In this document: positions 26,917-36,141 of the stretch, one piece after another
Position numbering within the stretch: the stretch's first letter is position 1
Layout of the letters: each line of letters starts with the position of its first letter
Source of the DNA: Rhodospirillaceae bacterium UBA6219
GTDB taxonomy: Bacteria; Pseudomonadota; Alphaproteobacteria; Rhodospirillales; Magnetospirillaceae
Direction of reading: 5' to 3'
Assembly: GCA_002435715.1 (NCBI GenBank)
Contig: DISD01000029.1
Location: 11,470-75,469, forward strand
Length of the DNA stretch: 64,000 bases
Program-made: the position numbers and the translations under genes
The notes under the pieces: generated by a model
The model's database searches: none
Seen by the model: only the letters and a program-made list of their open reading frames with translations
Told to the model about the DNA's origin: nothing

Positions 26917-28080
26917 ATGTCCTTGGGCAGATTGTTGGTGGGTGGGTTCTGCGCCTGCGCGGTGTCGCTGGGCTTGGGGCGTTTCGCTTATACCCCCATC
27001 CTGCCCCTGATGGGGATCGACACCGAAAGCGCCGGCTGGCTGGCCGCCAGCAACAATCTGGGCTATCTGATCGGCGCCCTTTGGGCCAGTTGGGCCCCCC
27101 GCGAAAGCGAACGCCACCGATTGTTGAATTTCGGCCTGGCCCTGGTGGCGGTCAGTCTGGCCGCCATGGCCTGGACCCGCGATCCCCTGGCCTGGAACCT
27201 GATCCGGCTGGCCGCCGGTATCGGCTCGGCCCTGGTTTTCGTCCTGGCGGCGGCCCTGGTGGTGCCGCGTCTGGTGCAGATGGGCCGGGCCAAGATGTCG
27301 GGGCTGCATTTCGGCGGCGTCGGATTGGGCATCGTCGCCTCGGGTTCGGCGATCGCCTGGGTGGGGTCGTGGGCCGCCGATACCGGCGCTTGGTGGGCGG
27401 CGGGCGCCATCTGCGCCGCGTTGTCCGCCACCTCGTTCCTGTGCCTGCGTCATTTGGGCCAGCAACAAGCCACCGGCACCGTCTTGCCGACACACCCGGT
27501 ACCGTTTCCCCTGCCCTTGCTGGCGGCGTCTTACTTCTGCGCCGGCTTCGGCTACATCATCACCGGCACCTTCCTGGTGGTGGTGGTCCGCGCCACCCCG
27601 GGATTGCAGGACTGGGCCAATTGGGCCTGGGTGGTGGTGGGACTGGCCGCCATTCCGTCCGCCGCCGCCTGGGGCTGGGTGGCGGAACATAAAGGTTATG
27701 CCCCGGCCCTGGGCGCCGCCCATATCCTGATGGCCGCCGGTACCGCTTTGCTGGGACTGTCCGGCCATCCGGTGGCGGTGTTCCTGGCGGCGCTGCTTTA
27801 TGGCGGCACCTTCCTGGGCATTGCCGGCATGGCGGTGGCCTTCGGCCGCGCCATCACCCCGGATCACGCGGCACGCACCATGGGCATCCTGACCGTGGGG
27901 TTCAGCATCGGCCAGATCGTCGGCCCGGTAGCGGCGGCGAAACTGGCGCAAAGCGGTGGCTGGACGCCGGCTCTGATCTTGGCGGCGGCGGTCACCCTGG
28001 TCGGCGCGCCGTTGCTGACCTTGGGCGAATTGCACCGGATCAGGGCAGGGCGACCACCTGCCCGGCAATCCCCAGCGTAG
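26917..28080 (+). CDS. YbfB/YjiJ family MFS transporter
   Basis: 387 aa, 12 membrane segments. The family hallmark GLGRFAYTPILPLM is near residue 20, followed by GWLAASNNLGYLIGALWAS. Related proteins are predicted exporters or sugar-like solute carriers; no substrate can be assigned. The ATG at 26917 follows ACGGAGGCTTGG, a strong ribosome site, and makes the protein the usual length; a longer frame to 26815 would overlap the regulator. The 3' end overlaps a convergent small gene by 41 bases. Confidence 0.9.
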   Translation: MSLGRLLVGGFCACAVSLGLGRFAYTPILPLMGIDTESAGWLAASNNLGYLIGALWASWAPRESERHRLLNFGLALVAVSLAAMAWTRDPLAWNLIRLAAGIGSALVFVLAAALVVPRLVQMGRAKMSGLHFGGVGLGIVASGSAIAWVGSWAADTGAWWAAGAICAALSATSFLCLRHLGQQQATGTVLPTHPVPFPLPLLAASYFCAGFGYIITGTFLVVVVRATPGLQDWANWAWVVVGLAAIPSAAAWGWVAEHKGYAPALGAAHILMAAGTALLGLSGHPVAVFLAALLYGGTFLGIAGMAVAFGRAITPDHAARTMGILTVGFSIGQIVGPVAAAKLAQSGGWTPALILAAAVTLVGAPLLTLGELHRIRAGRPPARQSPA

Positions 28081-28294
28081 CCATCTTGCCGTCCACATAA
28101 CCGGTCGAGAACAGCAGGCCGTTGCGATATTCCACCGTCATGAAGCTGCAGATCAGCGAGGCGATGGGATTGTCGCGACACGCCTTGGCCTTGCTGGCGA
28201 CAAAGGCCTGACGATGGGCTTCCAGGGTCGGGTTGGTGACGAACAGCGCCAGACCGATGACGACCACGGCGACGATGGACCACAGGGCTTTCAT
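28040..28294 (-). CDS. Small membrane-anchored protein, DUF4359-like
   Basis: 84 aa. One N-terminal membrane segment (ALWSIVAVVVIGLALFVT) followed by NPTLEAHRQAFVASKAKACRD, a second Cys (LICSFM) and LFSTGYVDGKMATLGIAGQVVAL. The pattern recalls the DUF4359 family, which I name tentatively. The start overlaps the plsY stop by 4 bases (ATGA), so it is the last gene of the pyrB-pyrC-plsY operon. Its 3' end overlaps the convergent MFS gene. Confidence 0.7.
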   Translation of the reverse strand: MKALWSIVAVVVIGLALFVTNPTLEAHRQAFVASKAKACRDNPIASLICSFMTVEYRNGLLFSTGYVDGKMATLGIAGQVVALP

Positions 28295-28902
28295 GACGCC
28301 TCGCTTTCGGTTTGTTTCTTCTTGCCGATGCGCGGTTCCTCGCCTTTCAGCAAGCGCTTGATGTTGGCGTGATGGCGGATGAAGCCCAGCACCGCCAGAC
28401 CGGCGGCCATGGCCGCCGTTTCCGGCCCCGAGAAGTAAAAGGCGTAAACCGGCGACAACGCCAGGGCCGCCAGGGCCGACAGCGACGAAATGCGAAAAGC
28501 GAAGGCGACCACCAGCCAAGTGCCGCAACAGGCCAGACCGGCCGGCCACGAACAGGCCATCAGGGTGCCGAGCGTGGTGGCCACCCCCTTGCCGCCCTTG
28601 AAACCCAGCCAGACCGGGAAATTATGCCCCAGGACGGCGGCGAAAGCCGCCACCAGCATGGGATCGCGGCCCAGCAGGAACAACGCGGCCAAAGCGGCCA
28701 TGGCCCCCTTGCCGCCATCCAGCAAAAGCGTCGCCAGGGCCAAGCCCTTGCGGCCGGTGCGCAACACGTTGGTGGCACCGATATTGCCCGAGCCGATGGC
28801 GCGGATGTCACCCAGACCGGCGGCCTTGGTCAGCACCAGACCGAAAGGAATGGAGCCCAACAGATAACCGCCGATGGCGGCAACGATCAGATCAAGCACC
28901 AT
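28291..28902 (-). CDS. plsY: Acyl-phosphate:glycerol-3-phosphate acyltransferase PlsY
   Basis: 203 aa inner-membrane enzyme that acylates glycerol-3-phosphate from acyl-phosphate to give lysophosphatidic acid. Motifs: LLGSIPFGLVLTK, DIRAIGSGNIGATNVLRTGRKG (motif with SGNIGATNVLR), LLDGGKGAMA and LGHNFPVWLGFKGGKGVATTLG, all at the expected places in a five-segment membrane protein. Its first 11 bases overlap the end of the pyrC-like gene. The lysine-rich tail (EEPRIGKKKQTESEAS) is cytoplasmic. Confidence 0.95.
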   Translation of the reverse strand: MVLDLIVAAIGGYLLGSIPFGLVLTKAAGLGDIRAIGSGNIGATNVLRTGRKGLALATLLLDGGKGAMAALAALFLLGRDPMLVAAFAAVLGHNFPVWLGFKGGKGVATTLGTLMACSWPAGLACCGTWLVVAFAFRISSLSALAALALSPVYAFYFSGPETAAMAAGLAVLGFIRHHANIKRLLKGEEPRIGKKKQTESEAS

Positions 28903-30196
28903 ACACCGTTCTTCCGTCGATCACCGTGCGCAACACCACACCTTGCAGCGCACGGCCGTCAAAAGGCGAGTTCTTGGACTTGCTCTTGAACTTGACCGGG
29001 TCCACCTGCCAACCGCGCGCCGGGTTGAACAGCACCAGATCGGCCGCCGCCCCCACTTTCAGCCGCCCGGCGGCCAAGCCCAGCACCCCGGCCGGCTTGC
29101 TGGTCAACAGCGCCAGGGCGGCCAGCATCGACAGCCGGTCGTCGTGGACCAGCCCCAAAGTGGCGGCCAGCAGGGTTTCCAAACCGATCCCGCCGAACTC
29201 GGCCGCCGAGAAGGTTTGGCGCTTGGCGTCTTCGTCCTGCGGCGCATGGTCGGACGCCACCGCGTCGATGGTGCCGTCGCGCAGGCCTTCGATCACCGCT
29301 TGGCGGTCGGCCTCGCCGCGTAGCGGCGGCGACAGCTTGGCGAAAGTGCGGTAATTGTTCACTTCCAGCTCGTTCAGGCGGAAATAGGGCGGCGCGGTGT
29401 CGCAAGTGACCGCCAACCCCTTGGCCTTGGCCTTGCGGATGACCTCGATGCCTTCGGCGGTCGAGACATGGGCGGCGTGGTAACGCCCCCCCGTCATCGC
29501 CACCAGACGCATGTCACGTTCCAGCAAGATCACCTCGGCTTCGGGCGGAATGCCGGACAGCCCCATGCGGGTGGCCTGTTCGCCGGCATTCATCACCCCG
29601 GTCCCGGCCAGGGCCGGATCTTCCGGATGCTGGACGATCAGTGCCCCGAAGGTGGCGGCATAAGACAAAGCGCGGCGCATGATCTGGGTGTCGGCGATGG
29701 CCTTGATGCCGTCGGTGAAACCCAGGGCGCCGGCTTCCAGCAAGAAACCCATTTCCGAAAGCTCGCGGCCTTCCAGCTTCTTGGTGGCGGCGGCATAGGG
29801 ATAGACCTTGGCCAGACCGTTCTTGCGGGCGCGTCGGGCGACGAATTCCACGGTGGCCACTTCGTCGATGATAGGGTCGGTGTTGGGCAGGCAGACCATC
29901 GAGGTCACGCCACCGGCCACCGCCGCTTCGCCGGCGCTTTTCAGGGTTTCCTTGTGTTCCTCGCCCGGTTCGCGCAATTGCACGCGCATGTCCACCAGGC
30001 CCGGTGCCAGACATTGGTCATGGCAATCGATCACCTCGATACCGCTGGGCACGCCGCCCTGGAACAGGCCGGGCCCGACATCGGCGATGGTTTCGCCATT
30101 GGTCAACAACGCCCCCTTGGCATCCAGGCCGCTGGCCGGGTCCAGCAGGCGGGCGTTGACATAGGCCACCAGGCCGCTGGAATTGGGCTTGCCCAT
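28892..30196 (-). CDS. pyrC: Dihydroorotase-like protein, predicted non-catalytic (PyrC'/PyrX)
   Basis: 434 aa, dihydroorotase fold. The metal-binding HxH of active enzymes is replaced: the segment reads VDMRVQLREPGEEHKET with Arg71 and Gln73 where the two His belong. The late motif is SDHAPQDED instead of DHAPH. This is the signature of the inactive PyrC' subunit that holds aspartate carbamoyltransferase in a dodecamer in Pseudomonas and related bacteria. The gene starts in a 1-base overlap with the pyrB stop (TAATG), fitting that partnership. An active dihydroorotase should be encoded elsewhere. Confidence 0.9.
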   Translation of the reverse strand: MGKPNSSGLVAYVNARLLDPASGLDAKGALLTNGETIADVGPGLFQGGVPSGIEVIDCHDQCLAPGLVDMRVQLREPGEEHKETLKSAGEAAVAGGVTSMVCLPNTDPIIDEVATVEFVARRARKNGLAKVYPYAAATKKLEGRELSEMGFLLEAGALGFTDGIKAIADTQIMRRALSYAATFGALIVQHPEDPALAGTGVMNAGEQATRMGLSGIPPEAEVILLERDMRLVAMTGGRYHAAHVSTAEGIEVIRKAKAKGLAVTCDTAPPYFRLNELEVNNYRTFAKLSPPLRGEADRQAVIEGLRDGTIDAVASDHAPQDEDAKRQTFSAAEFGGIGLETLLAATLGLVHDDRLSMLAALALLTSKPAGVLGLAAGRLKVGAAADLVLFNPARGWQVDPVKFKSKSKNSPFDGRALQGVVLRTVIDGRTVYGA

Positions 30197-31146
30197 TACT
30201 TCACCCCGGTTTCGGCAAGGTTGCGGGTCAGAAGGTCAAGGCAGGCCATGCGGATGGCCACGCCCATTTCCACCTGCTCGCGGATCAACGAGCGTTCGAC
30301 GTCGTCGGCCACGTCGGAATCGATTTCGACACCCCGGTTCATCGGGCCGGGATGCATGACCACGGCGTCGGGCTTGGCCAAGGCCAGCTTTTCGCGGTCC
30401 AGACCGAAGAAACGGAAATATTCCGGGATCGACGGAATGAAGCTGCCCTTCATACGTTCGTTCTGGATACGCAGCATCATCACCACGTCGGCGTCCTTCA
30501 GGCCCGCCCGCATGTCGTGGAACACCTCGGCCCCCATGCGTTCCACCTGCGACGGCATCAGGGTGCGCGGCCCGACCAGACGGACGCTGGCCCCCATGGC
30601 GTTCAGCAGATGGATGTTGGAACGCGCCACCCGGCTATGCACCACGTCGCCGCAAATGGCCACCGTCAGCCCGGCGATGGTGCCCTTGCGGCGGCGGATG
30701 GTCAAAGCGTCCAAAAGCGCCTGGGTGGGGTGTTCGTGGGCGCCGTCACCGGCGTTGATGACGGCGCAGTTGACCTTTTGCGACAACAACTGGGCCGCAC
30801 CCGATTCGGAATGGCGCACCACCAGGACGTCCAAATTCATGGCGTTCAGGGTCATGGCGGTGTCGATCAGGCTTTCGCCCTTGGCCACCGACGATGTGGA
30901 CGTCGCCATGTTGATGACGTCGGCCCCCAGCCGCTTGCCCGCCAGTTCGAAGCTGGTCAACGTGCGCGTCGAGTTCTCGTAGAACAGATTGACGAGGGTT
31001 TTGCCGCTCATCAGCGTATGGCGTTTGTCGGCGCTCCTGTTCTGTGCCGCGTAGCCGTCGGCCAGGTCCAGGATGGTGGTGATCTCGAAGGGCCCCAGTC
31101 CCTGGATGCCCAAGAGATGTCGAAGCGAGAAGCGCGGTTCGGTCAT
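30196..31146 (-). CDS. pyrB: Aspartate carbamoyltransferase catalytic subunit
   Basis: 316 aa. Second step of pyrimidine synthesis: carbamoyl phosphate plus aspartate to carbamoyl-aspartate. Motifs: [23 protein letters not shown] (carbamoyl-phosphate binding), [25 protein letters not shown], and [13 protein letters not shown]. The start at 31146 ([13 protein letters not shown]) fits homologues; a longer frame reaches 31197. No strong Shine-Dalgarno is visible for either. No pyrI is present, consistent with the class that pairs with PyrC'. Confidence 0.94.
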   Translation of the reverse strand: MTEPRFSLRHLLGIQGLGPFEITTILDLADGYAAQNRSADKRHTLMSGKTLVNLFYENSTRTLTSFELAGKRLGADVINMATSTSSVAKGESLIDTAMTLNAMNLDVLVVRHSESGAAQLLSQKVNCAVINAGDGAHEHPTQALLDALTIRRRKGTIAGLTVAICGDVVHSRVARSNIHLLNAMGASVRLVGPRTLMPSQVERMGAEVFHDMRAGLKDADVVMMLRIQNERMKGSFIPSIPEYFRFFGLDREKLALAKPDAVVMHPGPMNRGVEIDSDVADDVERSLIREQVEMGVAIRMACLDLLTRNLAETGVK

Positions 31147-31330
31147 GGTGGCCGAACTATATGGCGGCCGGCAGCGGCCCGCAAGACGGTCGGACATAGT
31201 GCCCCGGCATAATCAGTGGATGACCCGATTGCGTGACGCACATATGATGCACATCCTGTACAAAAGTGGCAGGTTAGGGTAAAGCCCTCCGACTTTGTGA
31301 TGTCTTGAACCAAGGCGGTGTGAACACGGT

Positions 31331-32239
31331 ATGCAGGTTTCGCTGGAAAACATTCGGTTGACCATTGCCGATCCGAACCGCGCCCTTCGCGCCGGTCTGA
31401 AGGCTGCAATGTTCGCCATGGGTTTCCGGGCCATTTCCGAGACCGGCAGTTACATCAAGCTGCACGACTTGATCGAACAAGATTCCATCGACCTGCTGAT
31501 CGCCGCCACCGAACTGGAAGGCAACGATGTCGGCTACCTGGTCAAGGAAATGCGCGACCAACGCCTGGGCGGCAACCCGTTTCCGGTGGTCATCTCGCTG
31601 CTCAGCCGTCCCGAACCCGATTACGTCAAGCGTATCATCAATGCCGGCTGCGACGATCTGCTGCTGATGCCCATCGCGCCGGACCAATTGATCCTGCGCA
31701 TCGAAAAGCTGTTCCACACCCGAAAGCCATTCGTCGTCACCCACGACTACACCGGGCCCGACCGCCGCGCCAAACAGCGCCAGTTCGACACCCATTCCGC
31801 CCCCATGCTGGAAGTCCCCAACCCGCTGAGGGTGCGCGCGGAAACCGGCATCGACGGCACCCGTCTGCACCGCATGATCGACGAAGCGTCGTCGACCTTG
31901 AACCGCATGAAGATCGAACGTTACGCCGTGCAGATCGACTGGTTGTCCAACCATATCCACGGCACCATCCGCGACAGCCAGGGCGATGTGGGCCATGCCT
32001 TGCTGCCCCACACCTCGCGTCTGGTGCAGGTGTGCGAGGACATGATCCGCCGCATGAAGCGCAGCCCCAGCGAAGTCCTGTCCGGTCCGGTCACCGAATT
32101 GCTGGACATCGCGCATCGGCTGGAAACATCGCAGACCGAGGTCCGCTTCAGCGAATTGGAACGGCTGAACGCCTTGGCCAAGAACCTGCTGCGGTCCTTG
32201 GGCTCGCCGCGTCCCTTCGTCGCCGCCAAGATCGGCTGA
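31331..32239 (+). CDS. Protein with degenerate receiver domain (pseudo-receiver)
   Basis: 302 aa. Residues 5-130 have the fold pattern of a response-regulator receiver (IRLTIADPNRALRAGLKAAMFAMG; PFPVVISLLSRPEPDYVKRIINAGCDDLLLMPIAPDQLILRIEKL). The phospho-acceptor Asp position is Ala59 (DLLIAATELEG) and the invariant Lys is Met113 (LLLMPIA), so phosphorylation is not expected. A linker with YTGPDRRAKQR follows, then an all-helical region (about 180-290) with two possible bundles. No DNA-binding or output enzyme is recognisable. It is divergent from pyrB and abuts topA at the 3' end with no spacer. Confidence 0.8.
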   Translation: MQVSLENIRLTIADPNRALRAGLKAAMFAMGFRAISETGSYIKLHDLIEQDSIDLLIAATELEGNDVGYLVKEMRDQRLGGNPFPVVISLLSRPEPDYVKRIINAGCDDLLLMPIAPDQLILRIEKLFHTRKPFVVTHDYTGPDRRAKQRQFDTHSAPMLEVPNPLRVRAETGIDGTRLHRMIDEASSTLNRMKIERYAVQIDWLSNHIHGTIRDSQGDVGHALLPHTSRLVQVCEDMIRRMKRSPSEVLSGPVTELLDIAHRLETSQTEVRFSELERLNALAKNLLRSLGSPRPFVAAKIG

Positions 32240-34903
32240 TCAGTCTTCCGACGTCTTCGCCGCCGCTTTCTTGGGCGCCGCCTTCTTGGCGGCCGGCTTT
32301 TTCGCTGCCGCCTTCTTGGCCGGGGCCTTCTTCGGGGCCGCCGCACCGTCTTCCGCCTTCTTCGCCGCCGCCTTGCGGGCCGGCTTCTTGGCCGGGGCCT
32401 TGGCGGCCTTGGCGGCGATCAACGGCAAGGCCATTTCCAAGGTCACCGCCATGGGGTCGGTGCCCTTGGGCAGGGTGGCATGCACGCCGTCGCGCGACAC
32501 ATAGGGGCCATAGCGGCCTTCATGCACGGTCACCGGCTTGCCGTCATGGTCGCCCAACGCCTTCAAGGGGGCGGCCGAAGCCTTGCCCTTGGCCTGGGCC
32601 AGCAATTCCACCGCCCGGTTCATGCCGATGGTCAGAACGTCGTCGTCCTTGGCCAGCGACTTGTAGACGCCGTCATGCAGCAGATAGGGACCGAAACGCC
32701 CCACACCCGCCTTGATCATCTTGCGTGTTTCCGGGTGTTCGCCCACGTCACGCGGCAGGGCCAACAACTTCAGGCCGGTTTCCAGGTCGATCTGCGCCGG
32801 TTCCAGCCCCTTGTACAAGGACACCCGCTTGGGCTTGGCCCCTTCGCCCAATTGCACGTACCAGCCATAAGGCCCCTTGCGCAGGGTCACCGGTTCACCG
32901 CTGGCCGGGCACAGGCCCAGTTCCTTGGGGCCGTCGGGCATGGGTTCGCCACCGCCCTCGCCGCCTTCGCCGGCCACCGCCAGCGGACGGGTGTAACGGC
33001 ATTCGGGGTAATTGGCGCAGCCGATGAAGGCGCCGAACTTGCCCAGCTTCAACGACAATCGGCCGGCATTGCAGGCCGGACACAGGCGCGGATCGTGGCC
33101 CGATCCGTCCTCGGGGAAGAAATGCGCCCCCAATTCGGCATCCAGCTTCTCGATGACTTCCGAGACGCGCAATTCCTTGGTGCCGTCCACGGCGCCCTGG
33201 AACTGGCGCCAGAATTCTTCCAACACCTTCTTCCAGTCGATCTTGCCGTCGGAAATCTCGTCCAGCTGGTTTTCCAGATCGGCGGTGAAATTGTATTCCA
33301 CGTAACGGCCGAAATAGCTTTCCAGGAAGGCGGTGACCAGACGGCCGCGATCTTCGGGAATGAACCGGCGTTGGTCCAGCCGCACGTAATTGCGGTCCTG
33401 CAGCACGGTCAGGATGGACGCATAGGTGGACGGACGGCCGATCCCCAGTTCTTCCATGCGCTTGACCAACGACGCTTCGGAAAAGCGCGGCGGCGGCTGG
33501 GTGAAATGCTGGTCGGTGCGCACGTCCTGGCGCGCCATGGCGTCGCCTTCATTGACGTCGGGCAGCAGGCGTTCGTTGTCGTCATCCTCGGCGCCATGCG
33601 CCGGCTGGTCGTCGCGGTCTTCGCGGTAAACCTTCAGGAAGCCTTCGAACACCACCACCGAACCGGTGGCGCGGAACTGGATCTGACGATCGGCGGACAC
33701 CACGTCCACCGCCACCTGATCCAGCTCGGCCGCCGCCATCTGGCTGGCCACCGTGCGCTTCCAGATCAGTTCATAAAGCCGCAGCTGGTCGCGGTCCAGG
33801 GTGCGGGCGACCTGATCCGGGCGACGGAACAGATCGGTGGGACGGATACATTCGTGCGCTTCCTGGGCGTTCTTGGCCTTGGTCTTGTAAAGACGCGGCG
33901 CGCCGGGCACGTAATCCTTGCCGTAATCCTTGGCGATCAGGTCGCGGGTGGCGGCAATGGCCTCGGCCGCCATCTGCACGCCGTCGGTACGCATATAGGT
34001 GATCAGACCGACGGTTTCGCCGCCGATATCGACGCCTTCGTACAGGCGCTGGGCCAGTTGCATGGTCTTTTGGGCGCCGAAATGCAGCTTGCGGCTGGCT
34101 TCCTGCTGCAGGGTCGAGGTGGTGAACGGCGCATAGGGATTGCGCTTGGCCTTCTTACGCTCGACCGCGCCGACACTGAAACCGGCCCCCAGGACCGCCG
34201 CCTTGGCCGCCGTGGCGGATTCTTCGTTGGGCAGCGCGAACTTGTCCAGCTTGGCGCCGCCCAGATGGGTCAGGCCGGCGGTGATCATCGCCCCCTTGGG
34301 GGTCAGGAAATCGGCGGCCAGCGTCCAATATTCCTGGGATTTGAAATTCTCGATCTCGGTTTCGCGTTCGCAGATCAGGCGCAGCGCCACCGATTGCACG
34401 CGCCCCGCCGAGCGCGAGCCCGGCAGCTTGCGCCACAGCACCGGCGACAAGGTGAAACCGACCAGATAATCCAAGGCGCGCCGAGCCAGATAGGCGTCCA
34501 CCAAATCCTGATCGACGTCGCGCGGATTGCGCATGGCTTCGGTGACCGCCGATTTGGTGATTTCGTTGAACACCACGCGCTTGACGTCCTTGCCCTTCAG
34601 GACGCCGCGTTCGTTCAGCACCGATTGCACGTGCCAGGAAATGGCCTCGCCCTCGCGATCCGGGTCAGTGGCCAGGAACAGTTTGTCGGCCTTCTTGACC
34701 GCTTGGGCGATTTCCTTGATCTGGCGTTCCGACTTGCCGTCGGCTTCCCAATCCATGGCGAAGCCGTCATCGGGACGGACCGAGCCATCCTTGGCGGGCA
34801 GATCACGGATATGGCCATAGGACGCCAACACCTGGAAGTCCGAGCCAAGATACTTGTTGATAGTCTTGGCTTTGGCGGGGGATTCGACGACGACGACCTT
34901 CAT
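32240..34903 (-). CDS. topA: DNA topoisomerase I
   Basis: 887 aa. Type IA topoisomerase that relaxes negative supercoils. Toprim domain at the N terminus (MKVVVVESPAKAKTINKYLG; ATDPDREGEAISWH), the cleavage Tyr in GLITYMRTDG (about residue 303), one full zinc ribbon (LCPACNAG ... GCANYPECRY), two further TopoI repeat modules without Cys clusters, and a Lys/Ala-rich basic tail of about 55 residues made of AAKKA/PAKK units. Such tails are usual in alphaproteobacterial TopA and bind DNA. It follows dprA on the same strand, 46 bases away, the classical dprA-topA pair. Confidence 0.96.
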   Translation of the reverse strand: MKVVVVESPAKAKTINKYLGSDFQVLASYGHIRDLPAKDGSVRPDDGFAMDWEADGKSERQIKEIAQAVKKADKLFLATDPDREGEAISWHVQSVLNERGVLKGKDVKRVVFNEITKSAVTEAMRNPRDVDQDLVDAYLARRALDYLVGFTLSPVLWRKLPGSRSAGRVQSVALRLICERETEIENFKSQEYWTLAADFLTPKGAMITAGLTHLGGAKLDKFALPNEESATAAKAAVLGAGFSVGAVERKKAKRNPYAPFTTSTLQQEASRKLHFGAQKTMQLAQRLYEGVDIGGETVGLITYMRTDGVQMAAEAIAATRDLIAKDYGKDYVPGAPRLYKTKAKNAQEAHECIRPTDLFRRPDQVARTLDRDQLRLYELIWKRTVASQMAAAELDQVAVDVVSADRQIQFRATGSVVVFEGFLKVYREDRDDQPAHGAEDDDNERLLPDVNEGDAMARQDVRTDQHFTQPPPRFSEASLVKRMEELGIGRPSTYASILTVLQDRNYVRLDQRRFIPEDRGRLVTAFLESYFGRYVEYNFTADLENQLDEISDGKIDWKKVLEEFWRQFQGAVDGTKELRVSEVIEKLDAELGAHFFPEDGSGHDPRLCPACNAGRLSLKLGKFGAFIGCANYPECRYTRPLAVAGEGGEGGGEPMPDGPKELGLCPASGEPVTLRKGPYGWYVQLGEGAKPKRVSLYKGLEPAQIDLETGLKLLALPRDVGEHPETRKMIKAGVGRFGPYLLHDGVYKSLAKDDDVLTIGMNRAVELLAQAKGKASAAPLKALGDHDGKPVTVHEGRYGPYVSRDGVHATLPKGTDPMAVTLEMALPLIAAKAAKAPAKKPARKAAAKKAEDGAAAPKKAPAKKAAAKKPAAKKAAPKKAAAKTSED

Positions 34904-34949
34904 CCGGACCCAATATGCAAGAAACGGGAATGGGTATCCCTGGCCTGTG

Positions 34950-36079
34950 TCAGCCTGCCGCCAGCAACGCCACCTGTTGACCAGGATGACGTTCCAACCG
35001 GCCGGCCAGCTCTAACTCAAGCAGGACCATGGACACCACGGAAGCAGACAATTGGCATTCGCGGATCAGCAAGTCAACCGCAACCGGCATTGGACCCAGG
35101 CTTTCCAGCACCAACGCGCGGGCGCGTGCGAGGCAATCTTCGTCCACCCCGGCGCCCGGGGCCGGGGTGAAGGCGTTGGATCGGTCCTCGGCCAGGGGAC
35201 GGCGCAGCAGATCGAAGGCCACCCGGGTGACATCGGCGGCACTTTCGGTCAGGGTGGCGCCGTGGCGGATCAGGTCGTTGGGGCCTTGGGCCCGGGGGTC
35301 CATGGGGTGGCCGGGCACGGCGAAGACTTCGCGGCCTTGGTCGGCAGCCATCCGCGCGGTGATCAACGACCCGGATTTCAGGTTGGCTTCCACCACCACC
35401 ACGCCCAGCGCCATGCCCGAGACGATGCGGTTGCGGCGGGGGAAATGGCTGGCCTGGGGCTGGGTACCCGGCGGCATTTCCGACACCGCGCAGCCCATGG
35501 CGACGATGTCGTCGAACAGGCGCTGGTTTTCCGGCGGATAGACCACGTCCAGACCGCCGGCCATCACCGCCACCGTGCCCGAGGACAACGAGCCCTCGTG
35601 GGCGGCGGTGTCGATGCCGCGCGCCAGACCCGACACCACCACCAGATTGTCGCGCCCCAGTTCGGCGGCCATGCGCCGGGTCAGGTTGCGGCCGTTGACC
35701 GAGGCATTGCGGCGCCGACCATGGCGATCATCGACTTGCCCAACACCGAGACGTTGCCCAAAGCGTAAAGCACCGGCGGCGCGTCGTCGGTAGCGGCCAG
35801 CAGACGGGGATAGCCCGGCTCGCAACCGGCCAGCAGGGTACACCCCAAACGGCGCGCCGCGTCGAACTCGGCCTCGGCCTGGGCTTTGGAACACACCACG
35901 ATGGGCCGCGCCCGGCCGCCCCGACGGGCCAGTTCCGGCAGTTCGGCCAAGGCACGCGCCGCGCTGCCATAGCGTTCCAGCAAGCGAAAAAAAGTTCGCG
36001 GCCCGACGTTCTCGCTGCGGATCAGGCGCAGCCAGTCAAGGCGTTCCGGGTCGGAAAGGGTGCGGGTGTCGCCGAACAT
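34950..36079 (-). pseudogene. dprA: dprA, interrupted by a one-base frameshift
   Basis: DprA loads RecA on incoming single-stranded DNA. The gene is in two frames. From 36079 (ATG after GGAAGGTGTCGCC) the N-terminal part reads to MIAMVGA and then runs out of frame; the rest continues one frame over as RNASVNGRNLTRRMAAELG, VVSGLARGIDTAAHEG and VVYPPENQRLF, ending with the DprA winged-helix domain. The break is near 35708-35714 and one missing C in a GCGCC-rich run explains it: 1130 bases is one short of 377 codons. Both halves are well conserved, so either a very recent mutation or a sequencing error. Confidence 0.85.
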
Positions 36080-36141
36080 GGCGACACCTTCCCCCATTGC
36101 ATGCAATCGGTCAAGGCGCCACAGCCGTCACGCGACAGCAC

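Noticed and set aside
32245..32420. Tandem repeat in the 3' end of topA
   Set aside because: It encodes the Lys/Ala-rich C-terminal tail usual for this enzyme, not a DNA repeat element.
32480..35170. 896-aa plus-strand open frame over topA/dprA
   Set aside because: It is the antisense shadow of topA; composition is His/Gly/Gln-rich with no domain, and topA is unmistakable.
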